Shown here: in pieces, positions 1-13,489 of the stretch
Numbering within the stretch: position 1 is the stretch's first letter
How the letters are laid out: every line of letters begins with the position of its first letter
Source: Dirofilaria immitis
Lineage: Eukaryota > Nematoda > Chromadorea > Rhabditida > Onchocercidae
DNA length: 64,000 bases
Reading direction: 5' to 3'
NCBI GenBank assembly: GCA_024305405.1
Contig: JAKNDB010000107.1
Location: 2,666,001 to 2,730,000, forward strand
The notes under the pieces: generated by a model
Seen by the model: the letters and a program-made list of their open reading frames with translations, nothing else
Told to the model about the DNA's origin: nothing
The model's database searches: none
Position numbers and translations under genes: made by a program

Positions 1-3000
1 TATAATAGGAAGAAAAAAAAAGTAAATATAATGAAAGATATTAATTTCTAAAATTCCAATCAATCTGGCAGAATTTAAAAGAATAAACGAAAGTATTTTA
101 TAAAAAAAGAAAAAGAATTTTTGAAATTTTGCCAAAATATTAAAAGTTTTTTTTCATCAACAAAAAAATCTTAAAAAAATCAAAAAAATTAATGTAAAAA
201 CTTAGTTTTGTTGCACTTTTCTCAAAAGTAAATTTCAACAATTTCACGTGAAAATGATAAATATATATTTAAAAAAAAGGAAAGGTTACACGAGAAAATT
301 AAGAGAAATTTAGAATTAACTGATAATAACAAAGATCGAAAATATATGAGTTCTAATATTTGCCATTGAAAAAAAGCTTAAAAGTTTAAAGTGCATTTGA
401 TCTAATAGAATTATAGAAATTGATTGAATTAATTTTTAAATTTTGATAAAGAAAAATTCATAATCGACCATATATTATTCATTCACGGAAATAATAACTT
501 CAAATTATAAGAAAATAATCATTCCTTATGGCATATCAGTTTAACCTAATTAACGATGATATCATTATATTTTCATAATTAGGAATCGAGAAAAAATGTT
601 ACAACAAATCAATAATATGATCGAGAAATTCATTAATATCAAATCAACGATAGTTGAGATGAAAAATTTAAATAATTCGAATAGATCCGTATGCTCTGAT
701 AAACAATTATATTTACATTTAATGAATATTTTTAAAAAAATGACGCGTCTAATTAAAAATATCGTCTAATTAAAATACATTCCTAACAATACTTTGATAA
801 ATAATTTTTAACAGAAGTGATTAAATGATTACAAATTTGTGATTAAATGATTATAAATTTGATTAAGCAAAAATGAATAAACTACTGATAAGTCCCAATT
901 TCGTCCAAAGCTGATAATATACTTTTTGGATGATGGGAAGAATTTAAATCCATAATCAATATTTATTCATAAATAGTGAAAAAAGAGTAAATATTTTTAT
1001 CATTTTATTCAAGGTCAAAGGTACATTTCATCGGAAATAAGAATTATCTCGACAGTGATGTAAATTATCAAAAATACTGCTATAACAAAATCAATCGAAC
1101 ATTTGCCTTAATAAATCCGTTTTTGTCTTCTAGTTGACAATGATCATCATGATTTATTGAAATGCGGTCAAGATTAACTTCCGATAAGACATTCCCGATA
1201 GCTGATTAATAATTTGCTCAGATCAATGATTGAAAGAAAAACTTTGATTATAACTGTTTATATGTACATATGTAATCACCGATCAGTAGTGACATACATT
1301 TCTTTAATCATATCACTTAATCTACTACTATTTCTCTCATAATTATGTATTCAAATTATTTGTATCCAATTATAAACACATTAGATTTTTCATTTATCCA
1401 TTCTAATTTCAATAGTTGTAAATATATCGCATATGAAATTACGAGAAGTTTAAAGTTGGAATTGTCTTGGAGAAAAGCATAAGTTGTCAATAATGCATAA
1501 ATATGAAACTTCAAAATAAAATTTAGAAAAAACGGAAGAAAAGAAGAGAGAAAACGAAAAATTAAGGAAATTAAATTTTAGATTAGTTAATCATTTATAT
1601 GATAATAATCGATTAGTTAATCGTTTATATGATAATAATCAGAGATTTATTCGCTTTTATCAGAATATAAATATATATAAATATATATATATATATTTGA
1701 GTGGAAAAAATTAAATAGAAAAACTTGAAATATTATAAATTCGCTTTTATATTTCAACTTATCAAAACGATGAAAGTATTATAAATCAATTTTAATAATA
1801 ATATATTTCAATATCATATCTATTTCTTGTATTATTAAATCTATTTTCCATATTATCAATGATAGCCTTGCATATTCATATGCAACACTTTAATTTCATA
1901 TATACCCTTATATAAGTAAATAAAAAAATTTAGCAAGGCTAAAATAGTTAGTAGTAGGAGATTTCTTCGAAATTCCAGATTATGTATAGTAAAGTAATAA
2001 TCGTATATAAAAACTTCGTGTCACTTTAATAACAGAACTTATCTGAATAAATATGCTTGATTAGTGATTTGGACAAAAGAAAAATGAATTTACTAATATC
2101 AGAATTTCTAAAATTATTTGAATATTCCGGAAGTATTATTCGTTTTGAATCCTGTATATTCTTAAATTAATAATGAATTATTTTTATCAATGATTAAATG
2201 AAAACTAAATAATTAATATTATTTCTCTCTCGATAATCAAGGAGGATTAATTGTAAATAATATATTAACAGATTTAGTAGTTATAATTCATTTCTTATTT
2301 TTAAGAAATTTTGAATCAGAAATAAGCAATTGATTTCATTTTACGAGATAATAGCCAATTAAATCCTTTGATATAATGAATAATGAATTATCAGTTAGCT
2401 CTCTCGCTGAATTAAATTTATTAAATATTGCTTAATGATCGTATAAATTATTTTCATATTTGTTATATAATTGCTTTAATGTTAATTAATATTGGAATTA
2501 TTGTTATAATCAATACTTTATTATTATTTAAATTTATATAATCCATGTAAAGAAAAGTAAAAAAGAAATTAATAAATTTTCTTAGAACACTTATGCAATC
2601 TTTCTGATCCAATTCGATTCTGTAGTAATTTCAAAATTTATCACAAACAATAATTAATTTCCTTTCTGATAATGCTTTTTTGACATAACTCATAGATGAT
2701 GCTGGATCAGAAGTTAATTTGTAAATTTTTATTTTTTCAAAATTACAAATTCATTCAGAATAATAGTTGATAAGAATGAAAATTATTTTTGAGCTAATAT
2801 TATGACAACTTTATGTGAATGAATGAAATTACTAACAAAAATTTAGGATTACAATTTTCATCAATTTAATGTTTTGATCGAGTATTCTGTGACTTTGCTT
2901 TTAACAACGATGAATCCTTGGCCAATATTTCTTCAAAACCTTCTACTGTTTCGCCTAGGATTTTTTTATTTCAATTTTTACAAAATAAATATAATTAAAA

Positions 3001-3126
3001 CAAAATGTTTCAATATTTCAATAAATTCAAAATTGAAATTTTGAAATATAAAAGGAAGAAAAAAACTTTTTTTTATTTTAAAAGAAATGATATTACATTA
3101 TGTAAATATTAAAGGAAATAATATTA
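1..3126. other. AT-rich non-coding DNA
   Basis: No convincing exon on either strand. It contains an imperfect pair of 22-base repeats near 821-866, a tandem pair of 30-base units at about 1582-1641, and an (AT)n tract around 1666-1697. It lies downstream of the minus-strand kinase gene and probably holds its 3' flank. Confidence 0.6.
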
Positions 3127-6100
3127 TTATTGACTTTTACGTATATTTAGTAGTACTGGTGGTGGTCCATTAACTTTGATAGGATCAGATGCGAAAAATT
3201 CTTCAGCATTTTCATATTCAGGCCTTTTTTTCCGATGTTTTAACTGAACAGATAAATTCGATAGTTTAAAGAATTGAAAAAGTTTATAATTTTTCTAGCT
3301 AAAAGATATTTTAAAAACAAATTTAATAAGAATATCAATAAACAAAGAATGGAACATATGCGAACTTAATTATCGTTTATTAGACAAATCTTCATTTGAT
3401 GATAGAAAATTAAAACTGACCACATATTGAACTTGTAAATTAGATTCCCAATCATAACGATCATCATAGCTCACATGAATCCGTTTGATTAATTTAAGAA
3501 AGCATTTATGAATCATCGTATAATCGGGACGATTGTAGCAATTTAAATTTCGTAAATGTGATACTATTGGATGTAATTCTTCTGTAAGTGATAAAAGATA
3601 TTTTTTAATATTTTGAAAAGATCGATTTGTTCATTTAAATATTTAAAATTTTTGACTTTTTATTGAAAATTGATTAAATTCATTTTTGAAATTATTTGAA
3701 AAAGAATAAATTTTTAGCGAACATATTCTTAATAAGCTATGAATTCCTTTTAATTAATCAATGAAATCTTTCAGATTCCTCTAGCTTTCTTCAGATTCCC
3801 TTTAGCTTATCACATCTTTCAATTTATCGAAAGAATAATATAATGGAAACCTGGAAAATGACATAATAAATCTTTATCACTTATATTCATTTTTTTATTT
3901 CCAATCGTTCCTTATCTTTCTCATGTTGCCACGGTAAACCACAATGCATTTCGATAAGCAAATAGATTAACGACCAAATATCATCCTTACGTCCCTGAAA
4001 CTTCTCACATCTTATAAATGTCCACATCACGTCATCTACATCACGTCACTACTATACGTAAAGTTATTTTAAAAGATGGTCATGTGCCGTTAAAAGCTTA
4101 TTATTTAAAAATTTTATAAGCAACAGAAAAACGTAAAAATATCTGAATTTTATGAGAAGAACTTATAGATGAATAGCTTAGTATAATACATTTGTATACA
4201 ACTTATCGATTGATTTAATCTGCTAAAATTTCCTATTGTTCATCATTTTTACCTGTTCTTTCTTTTCGTGAACCGATGGTGAACAATAACGCATTGTACC
4301 ACGAAACTCGGCTGAACGTCGAGCTCGCCGTGCTATCCAATGACCTTTATGCATTTCAAAAGCATAATTACTGAAAATTTATTTTATAACAAATAAAACT
4401 TACCTGTAAATAAGTTTCTTTCCTATTTTTTACTAAGTGATATATTTAATGCCAAAAATATTAAATGAAAAAAAAGAAATTTTCATTTTGCATTTTCTAT
4501 GTATAACAATTTTCTTATATATCATTTCTTTCCAATATGAAAATAATTTTATAACAATTTAGCCTGTGATTTTTGAAAACTACCAGAGATACCGAATGTT
4601 TATACAAATATTTCATTTAATGTAAATAACATTTGATAATTAAGATAATTATAGCATATTTCAAAAAAGAAAAGGTATATTAATCATTGAACAATTTATT
4701 TTAATTCCTTTAATTAACCTTATCAATTATTTGAAACTTTCCTCTATTATTAAGCTTATTTTTGAAATCCTTTTGAAAATATGAATTTTAAAATAAACTT
4801 AAAAAAAAAAGAAAAAGAAAAGTCACCGTGCTAATCCAAAGTCCAAAATATGAACACATCGAAATTGTTCAACATCACTTTCATGTCCCATTACAAAATT
4901 AGCTGGCTTAATATCACGATGTACAAAACCGATATCATGCAATAATTTAATACTATATAAACACTGAATACCAATTCGAGACCATGTTTCCACTGATAGA
5001 TGTTCATCCGGGCAGTTTATCTTAATTTATCACAGCAAAATTACTACTTTTTTCCTATCCTATTATTGTTTCCACGATTTTCCACTTAATTTTGATAGTG
5101 GATAATTCAGATAAAAAGTAAATTTCAAAATTCATTTTTAAATAGAAAGCATAATTTAAGAAAAATTTAAATTTTTATATCATTAGCATGAATTAGTTAT
5201 TTAATTTAAATATTTATCTAAAAGGATCAAAATTTAATCGATAAAATTGATAGGAATTGACTGATATTTTATGCATTACAATAAACATTTTTATCTTTCA
5301 TTCATAGATAAAAGTAAAACAATAAATAACTATGTTATCGTAATTTTAAAAAAATTAGCATATTTTATTGAATTTTTATCATTTTTATTTTTTGCTAATA
5401 AACTAATCAATGTCGAGAATTAAATGATTGATCTTTATTTTAAATTGATTGATCTTTATTCTAATGCAGAAATGAATGAAATATAATTAACTTTAAGTGT
5501 TCGAAGATTTTCACCGAGTAATGTAATAATCATATAGGAAAACTTTTTATGTTTTGCAGCATGATACAATTTCACTACATGTGGTTTATCGCCATCACGA
5601 TTTAGATAATTTATTATCATAATCTGAATATTTTAAATTTAAATGAATTGATAAATTGATATAAAATTATATGATTTTATCATGTAATTAATTAAGAATA
5701 ACTACTTAAAAATTATTATTGAAAATTTGCAATTATAATTTAAAGAAAAGAAATAAAGATCTTTTAACTATGATTTGATCACAGAAAATCGATCAAAAGC
5801 AAAAAATAATGTAACGTTGATGTGATAACATTTGAAATATGGTAAAATGTGATAAATTATAATATATCAACTTTTTTTTCTTGAATTAATATGAAATACA
5901 ATTATTATCAATTATTTGTAATTTGTCTGATAAAATATAGCATACTTCGAGTTTAATAGCCGATCCTCCTTCGACGTCATTTGGTTCAGCTTTTAACGCA
6001 GCGTAACGACCACGTTCTTCAATATGTTCTACACGATATACTTGCCCAAAGCCACCTTCATCTAATTTATTCTTTATTCGCCATTTGCCAAATCTGAATT

Positions 6101-6134
6101 TTACTTCTTGATTTTCGATTTTTTCATTGATCAT
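3127..6134 (-). CDS. CK1/TTBK-like serine/threonine protein kinase, seven exons
   Basis: Predicted protein kinase of the casein-kinase-1/tau-tubulin-kinase-like group, which is strongly expanded in nematodes. Exons by descending coordinate: 6134-5946, 5623-5492, 5020-4827, 4370-4253, 3994-3851, 3581-3421 and 3243-3127 (stop 3129-3127). Visible motifs: glycine loop DEGGFGQVY (residues 25-33), ATP-binding lysine in AALKAEP (about Lys48), catalytic loop HRDIKPANF, metal-binding DFG in LDFGLAR, then the CK1-type RRSAEFRGTMRY segment and GRKDDIWSLIYLLIE. All key catalytic residues are present, so it should be an active kinase. Length is about 350 residues, little more than the kinase domain. Exon phases agree throughout except exon 5 (144 bases), where the frame needs one more base; adding one A to the seven-A run at 3890-3896 (T on the plus strand) restores it and gives family-like residues up to the next junction. 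The start is the first ATG before the glycine loop. Substrate unknown. Confidence 0.88.
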
Positions 6135-9040
6135 TTCAATATTAGGTTTTCTCTGATTTCTCTATTCTTTTGATATAAGCATCTAATTCAAAATTAACAT
6201 GATTAACCTTCGACCGGGTTTGAAATCGGTCCATGATGATAATCCACCTTCAGTCGTCATTTCAATATTTACCGTTGCATACTTTCATACAATTTAAACT
6301 GTATTAAAATAATCAGAGTTAAGATATAACGGAGTAATGATAGCAATAATAAATAAGTTTTGAAAATTAAAGCATTGATAATTTAATTGAAATTGATGTT
6401 AAAATTAGAATTATATCATATCAGTTCGATTAACAGATATCATTAAAATCATTCTCTCATTTGTTTATTTTTACTTATATGTTTCCAAAAAAATTCGAAT
6501 GAACAGCAGCTATTTAACAAACTTTTCTAGATTGTTAATTGCATAGGGTATCAGAAGGTCAAAGGTAATATATGAAAGGATAAAGGGTCAAAAAAAGAAC
6601 GGATGAATTCCCCATTTTATTATTTGCTCACTCCTATTAGAGTTTTCATTCTTGCTTTTCGTCGAGATTTGAAATTATCGAAAGGCGAAATATTTTTACA
6701 ACTGTTTTAGAAATCTTGACTAATCGACCTAATTCATTCTTTTTTTTCTATCCTTAAATCTGATATCAAATTTGCTTAAATTAAATTAATCTAAATTACT
6801 TTAAATAGAAGTATTTATGATTTCATATTGAAAATTAATCTTATCGATCGATATTTATTACTTTAAATGTGAGAAGTTTCTGTTCTATGATTGTTACAAT
6901 AATATTAACACAATTGTTACACAAAATCACACGTACGTCCGTCACTTATAAACAATACTTAAAACGTGTAAACGTTTATCCATTTTATAGTATAACAAAA
7001 TTTGCATATTATTAGAGGAAAGTTTTTATATAAATTTTAAATATTTCAGGTAATTTTCTACATTTTTCATCTAACCCTAAAGTTTTAATGTTCAAGTAAA
7101 TAATAATTATCTTTCTTCGCTGATTGACTTAACTACGTCTAATATTTTGCGTGAATTCCTTTATACTTACGTGAATCTCTTGATAATTCACGTCAGTTCA
7201 TTGAAATATTATTTTATATAAACTTTAGTTAAACAATTTGTAAAATTTTAAAGATTCATCGACTTTCCTTCCGTATTTACACATCTAATTGTATTAGTCG
7301 GTAATATAAACTAATTCATTTTTTCTGTTTAAAATTTTAAAAGTGATGTGCTCTATCATCAACTTTATCATTCGAAGCTTTATCATTCTTAGTACTGTAA
7401 CAAAATCTGATTTAAATTTCAAGTTCAAATCAAATTCCATGTCAAATTCATACTATTCTATATCGGATATAATGTCATGTTTGTTCAGAGCTTGGACTAA
7501 TCAATAATACATGAACCTTTCATGATATACCAAATGGACAAATCGAGATCGGAAGTTTAGGTGAAAAAATCGAGAAAATTCATTTGAAGAAATTAATTGT
7601 ATCGCTTTCTTGTTACGATATAAATCAAAAATATGTACCGATAGAGTTAAGATTGCTAACTGATAATATGATTGAAATCAGGGAAAAACTTTGAGACAAG
7701 CTGATAATTTCTTCAAATGATTTTTTATCTCTGATAAGCCTTCAGTAATGTCTTGTACACACCTGGTATATCTTGGAAAGTTAAAACATATAGAACTTGT
7801 AAAAATGAAATTTTAAAATTTTATCAGTCATAAAATCATTTCAATCAATCTGTACGCTTCATTCATCATGATCAGATTCGATTCATTCAGATCAAATTTG
7901 AAATGCGATAATGATGTTCTTTCTTGAGAGCTTCTTTTCGTTTTCTCTTGTCAATCAGGATACTCAATTATCATATAACAAATAGATTGTCTTATATTGA
8001 TTTATTTGCATGATTGTGATTTGTATATCTTTTTTCAAGTATCATTTTTCTATTTTATTGTTACGTACGTGTATCAAAAAGAGAGTATCACGTTATCCTT
8101 CCTTTTAAAATCAGTAAAGAATTATAAAAGCATAATATTTCTTATCATAATAAATTTGTTTTGTATGACGGTTGCTTTATTTGAAAGGATGCAAAAAAGC
8201 AAGATATGAAATGAAAAATATTTAAATTTATTCCTGATTATCTTATCAGTACATAATTATTAATCATAGCAACCAACCCGAATATAAGCATTTTAAATAA
8301 AAAAAATGAAAAATTGAAAGAATAAAAGAAAATGATATAATTTTGTGTAAAAACAGCAAACTAAAAAGCAAATATAATTGAGAAAAATTAATTTTCAATT
8401 TAATTTTAAGCTTTCTCATTTACCAATTAATTTTCCTACAATTCATTGCCTAACTCATATCATTTTGTTAGATAAATGATAATTTATTTAAATTGATATG
8501 ATAGCTTTTCTTGATATTTACAATAATTACTAAGATTGAAGATCGTTTTGAGATTTAATATTTCATATTGAAATTAGTTTAGGAAAGTTTATGGTCGATT
8601 TAGAAAAGAAAAAATAAGAATTGAACTTTTCTTTTTTTCGGAAAAACGAGTTCAATTTTTAAAAAATTTAGAAAACAAAAGAGGAGAGGAAAATGAGACG
8701 AAGATAATCATCAAGACAGATGTGTTGTTTATAAATAAGAAAAAAGTTATTAAGAAAATAATAAAAGAATCCTAATTAATGTTTCCCTTTGATTTATTTA
8801 TTTTTGCCAAAATTATTAGCTAAAAATTTCTTATATCCAAAATTATCATAAATTCTATTTCAAATTTGACAAAAATTGAAATTCTGATTATCAGTTCAAC
8901 GATATTTAATCTTATCAATTGCATTATTAAAAATTTAGAATGAATGCAACAAAAAAAAAAAAAAACGAATATTTCTACAAATTAATTAGGTCTTTTTCAA
9001 TTCGAAATGTACATTTAATTGATGATGCCGAAATATTCAT
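6135..9040. other. intergenic, upstream of the kinase
   Basis: No exon could be supported. This stretch should contain the kinase promoter, but no motif stands out. The 70-codon plus-strand ORF at 7997-8209 is hydrophobic and AT-driven, with no splice or family support. Confidence 0.5.
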
Positions 9041-9136
9041 CATACAGATGTCGAAAAATCATACAGATGTCGAAAAATCATACAGATGTCGAAAAATCAA
9101 GCAGATGTCGAAAAATCAAGCAGATGTCGAAAAATT
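9041..9136. repeat. 19-bp tandem repeat, five copies
   Basis: Five consecutive units of a 19-base motif (CATACAGATGTCGAAAAAT and a variant CAAGCAGATGTCGAAAAAT) begin at 9041, 9060, 9079, 9098 and 9117. The first three copies share one variant and the last two the other. Two plus-strand ORFs through it (8940-9182, 9019-9213) are by-products of the repeat. It ends only about 25 bases beyond the stop codon of the minus-strand gene at 9160. Confidence 0.9.
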
Positions 9137-9159
9137 CATTTCACCAACATGTCATCGCT

Positions 9160-10071
9160 TTATTGCTGCTTATTCAAATTAGTTATTTCATAATCTTCCA
9201 GTATTGGCAATGATGTCTTAAGAGTATCTGCCGAATTTTCTACTTTTATTGATTCCAAGTTCTGAAAAAAAAAAAAAGAAAAAAAAGATTTCGTTTTAAT
9301 CATTGTAAATGATATTAAATTAACATTAATTGATTAAAATGTGATATTACTGATAAAACATGAATAGCTAATATATTTCAACCTATTCGGTGATATGGTA
9401 GTTTTTATTCAATTGTTATTGTTTTAATGTTAAGAAACAAATTTTGAAATTTAGATCCAAATAATTAAAATCAAATCAAATAATTAAAACAGTACTCGTT
9501 CTGATGAAAATTTTGTATCATGTTTCGTCTCGGCTTCATCTTTGATCATGTTTGATGATTTTTGGATATTACTATCATCTCTAAATAAGATATCCGAAAG
9601 AGCTGGTCTTCGTGGTCCAATTGGCTTTACTCCAACACCATATTTTTCACCGTCACGACGAATAGTCTATAAATTTTCATTAATTTTTAAAAATTAATTC
9701 AAGGCTTTACTCTAATACCAGTAATATTAAGCCATCATAATTCAGCCTATCTGAAAATAAATACTACTACTCTAAATAATTAACAAAAAAATTAAATTAA
9801 TTTTAGGATAATTTTTGATTAGCAATTAATTCTAAAAACTTAATATATGATAGAATATAATATACAAAAAAAAAAAAAATGATATAAAAAATAAGCAACG
9901 ATTAAACCGCATAGAATCCCAATCGACCTCTGGTTGGAATAAATTGTAACCCGGAAATTTGCGGCCTTGGGATTTGTATTGGTTCCATATTACACAACGA
10001 ATCACGTACTGCTGTCATTTTATTTTTACTTTTTTTTTTATTTTTGTCTCTACGATTAACAAAGCTAATAT
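9160..10071 (-). CDS. unknown protein, three 3' exons (5' end unresolved)
   Basis: Three exons with matching phases: 10071-9908, 9666-9496 and 9261-9160 (stop 9162-9160). Lengths 164, 171 and 102 fit junctions of phase 1 in, then 0 and 0. The residues look coding: a Lys-rich start, then MEPIQIPRPQISGL, PTRGRLGFYA, EKYGVGVKPIGPRRPALSD and an acidic, Ser-rich tail. I do not recognise the family. An in-frame ATG at 10018-10016 could start a protein of about 127 residues; alternatively exon one continues from an upstream exon behind the acceptor at 10072. A good donor sequence lies near 11095-11085 (minus) but its exon would be very short. It lies on the kinase strand 3 kb upstream of the kinase, so it could be the tail of a second TTBK-like gene; that is only a guess. 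Confidence 0.6.
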
Positions 10072-10534
10072 CTGCAAAAAAAAAAATTGAAATATTCAAA
10101 GATTCAACTTTTGTTAAAGAACATTTGAATGTTTGATAAAAATCGGTCGATTATCGATAATCGATTATCATTACATTGTTATCAGAAGATGCGAGTGATG
10201 TTTCATAACATTGGCGTAAATTTTGGTTAATAATATGATTATTAGACAAGAAATATTTTCAAGTTTTCATTTTCATAAATGATGCATCAAATACTATAAT
10301 GAAATAATTCATCACAATTAATGAATTTCGATATTGAATTAATATTAATTCGAATTAAAATTTCATCCATTCATATATGAATTTTAAATATCCTAATTTT
10401 GCAAAATTCTTTTCAAATCAACAATTAATATTAAAAATCACATATATTTATTCTCTCGAACTCATATTCAATATTGTTTCAAAATTTTTCTTTTCAGTAC
10501 TGAAAGAAATTTACGATAAATTCAATTATTACAA
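10072..10534. other. AT-rich non-coding DNA
   Basis: No supported exon. The plus-strand ORF at 10377-10601 runs into the first copy of the 96-base repeat and has no family features. Confidence 0.5.
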
Positions 10535-10822
10535 CAAAATTAAGAATTCTCGAACTGAAAGAATTAATAATAGGAAATGTGTAAAAATCGACATTCTCTG
10601 ATGAATGCTAAATCTATGCAATCATTTCAACAAAATTAAGAATTCTTGAACTGAAAGAATTAATAATAGGAAATGTGTAAAAATCGACATTCTCTGATGA
10701 ATGCTGAATCTATGCAATCATTTCAACAAAATTAAGAATTCTCGAACTGAAAGAATTAATAATAGGAAATGTGCAAAAATCGACATTCCCACATGAATGC
10801 TGAATCTATGCAATCTTTCGCA
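10535..10822. repeat. 96-bp tandem triplication
   Basis: Three nearly identical 96-base units begin at 10535, 10631 and 10727 (each starts CAAAATTAAG). They differ by a handful of substitutions (for example CTCGAACTG versus CTTGAACTG and TCTCTGATGA versus TCCCACATGA). The high identity points to a recent local duplication. No coding signal. Confidence 0.95.
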
Positions 10823-12589
10823 GAAAAAAATTTTCGATTACAAAAGATTCAAAGATTTGAAATATCTTCAGAAAAGGCCAAATAAATAAAATATTACGAA
10901 GAATCAATTTATTGGTATTTCATTTGTTAGTTTAACTAAATTCATTTACTATTTGAAAGAAATGATTCGTACATTAACAGAAAGATTTATTAATATATAA
11001 TGCAATATCCCATACTATGCTAATTTATTCATCCAAATTAATTATGATACCGATAGCTTAGATAATTTATCATTGAAAGTATACTTACTTGTATCGTCTA
11101 CTTTAATAGATAGTATCGCTTATCGCTTAACAATGCTATCATCAATCCTATTGTGATGATAGAAGGCAAACAAGTGATTGAATATGAATGATAATCAAAG
11201 AACTATGATTTGTAACTTCATTAAGTTTGCAATAAAAAGATAGAAAAAATAAAAAAATTTAAGATCAAAAGACAAAAAAGCAAGGAAATATCATTATTGT
11301 TACATAAAAATGACCTTTCTAGGTCATTTATTTTTCAAGGTCAGAGTAATATCTGCCCTTCAATATATTACTGAATGCAACGATATTGCAAATTAAGCGT
11401 ATTACAAAATTGTGATTAGAAGTTTAGATTTGCTGTAATTTTCAAACAAAAAAAAGTTTGTTCATTCAGTAAATTGATTAAATTTTATAAAATTTTATTA
11501 CAAAAAAATTTGTGCCATGAACTTTCTTCATGTTTCTTATCATTCCTTGTTTGATATTAGTGATAATTTAAAGAAAGCAATCGAAGGAATTTTTTCACTA
11601 AAACAGAATTATCGTTTATTTGTCTTGAAGAAATTTTAATAGATGGAAATTTGTTGAAATAGCTTTATAGAAAAAAATATGATATCTAGTGCATAAGCGT
11701 TCTTATAAATAAATAAGTGAATAGATATGATAAGATAAAAGATTGTAGACAGATAATTGCTATGTTTAAATTTAATTTAAACAATAATTGAAATTGCAAT
11801 TTATATTAGCCGTCATAATTCTGTCATTAGAAAAGCAACTAAGAATGTAAGAATATTCGGTAAATTGAAAATAAGCAATTAATTTAAATATGAAAATTTA
11901 GGAAATTGATAACAGTAAATACTTCTTATATCAATTAAGGCAAGAATTTCATAGCAAACAATTCAACTATTTAAATGCTTAAATTTTAGGAAAAAAACTT
12001 TATGGAGAAAAAGCAATAAAATAGAATGGAAGAAAAATTTTTTTTTTGTCAACATCATTATTGTTGCCTAAAAATATAAACAAGCGATTTTGAAGATCAA
12101 CAAGAAATTCGTCAGTTTTGTTTTACTTGATATTCAAACATGAGCGATGATTAAAATATATCAGTAGTAAGAGTGGAATGATAATATCTTGCAGTAATCA
12201 ACTCAACCATTGAAATGGGTATTTGTTGAAGATGAATTATGTCTGATCTTTTATTGCAATACATGTGAATATGAAGGAATGATTTTAACTAAGCGATTTC
12301 AATTTTAGAATTATAGAAAAATGAAAAGAAGAGAAATGGATGATCTTTTTTAGAGAAAGAGAACGAAATAACGAGCAAGAAAATAACTACAATAACAACA
12401 AAAATAAAAAAATTTTGTGGAACGGGGATGGAAAGAGCAATTGTTAGGTAAATAGAGCGATTAACAACAATTTTTATTTCTGCAAAAGTTGAAAATTTTG
12501 ATAGAAAAGAAAAAAAAAGATAATTATTGAATAAATGGAGCAAAACAACCAACAACAATAATTATAATAGTGACAATTAACATGGGCAA
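10823..12589. other. AT-rich non-coding DNA
   Basis: Nothing supportable apart from a consensus-like minus-strand splice donor near 11090. It may be intron or upstream sequence of the gene ending at 9160. Confidence 0.4.
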
Positions 12590-12630
<41 letters not shown>

Positions 12631-12690
12631 GTAACAACAACAACAACAGCAGTAGCAACAGCAGTAATAATAATAACAATGCTAATAATA
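12590..12690. repeat. (CAA)n-type microsatellite
   Basis: Imperfect CAA/CAG/TAA trinucleotide array on the plus strand, interrupted by CGA, GTA and GCA units. The Val-rich minus-strand ORF crossing it is a repeat artefact. Confidence 0.9.
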
Positions 12691-13135
12691 CATAATACAT
12701 TTGTCATTATGACGAAAACATCATTTCAGTGAAATATTATTAAAATTTGCATATATCAAAATATTAGTAATCAAAGAATGTAAATAAAATGAGCAAATAG
12801 CATAAAATTTGCATTCAATCAACATAAATTCAATTGATTGGTGATATATTTTTCTAAGCAATAGAAATAATTCGAAATAGAATATTAAATTGAAAATACT
12901 CAAATTACTTATAATATTAAGCCAAGTAAAAGGTCAAGCAAAAGGTCAGGCAAAGGGTTAGGCGAAGAACAAAAGGAAGCAAAGTTGCTAGATTAGAGGA
13001 GAGATGAGAAAAGAACGAGATGATGAGTTAAAGTGAAGAAAGGTAATAAAATAGAGTTGTAAGAAAATGAGTGAGGGAGAAATTTTACACAAGCGAAAAT
13101 GAAACGATGCAGCCCAACAAGTCCCACAACCCATA

Positions 13136-13181
13136 ATTAATAATATAATAAATGATAATAATAATAATAATATAATAAATG

Positions 13182-13245
<64 letters not shown>

Positions 13246-13330
13246 GTAGTAATAATAATAATAGTAATAATAACAATAATAAATAATAATAATAATAATA
13301 ATAATAAACAGTAATAATAATAATAAATTG
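13136..13330. repeat. (AAT)n microsatellite, about 190 bp
   Basis: Long TAA/AAT trinucleotide array with a few AAC, ATG and AGT interruptions. Three overlapping minus-strand ORFs made of Leu, Ile or Tyr runs derive entirely from it and should not be annotated as genes. The flanks at 12950-13130 and 13330-13480 are less AT-rich than the surroundings, but no exon could be phased there. Confidence 0.95.
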
Positions 13331-13489
13331 ATGATAACAATAGCAATGAAGGAAAGAGTGAGAATGGAAAAAGATGACAAGAAGTGGAAAATTAGAAAAT
13401 GAGTAAAGGATGTTACCTTTTGAGGTTAAATGATCAGACAATGATGGTTCAATGGGTGTGATGAATCGTAAAATTGACAGTAACATTGA

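Noticed and set aside
12474..13486. Several 70-130 codon minus-strand ORFs of Leu, Ile, Val or Tyr runs
   Set aside because: They are translations of the CAA and AAT microsatellites in different frames; all three frames stay open because the repeat lacks stops.
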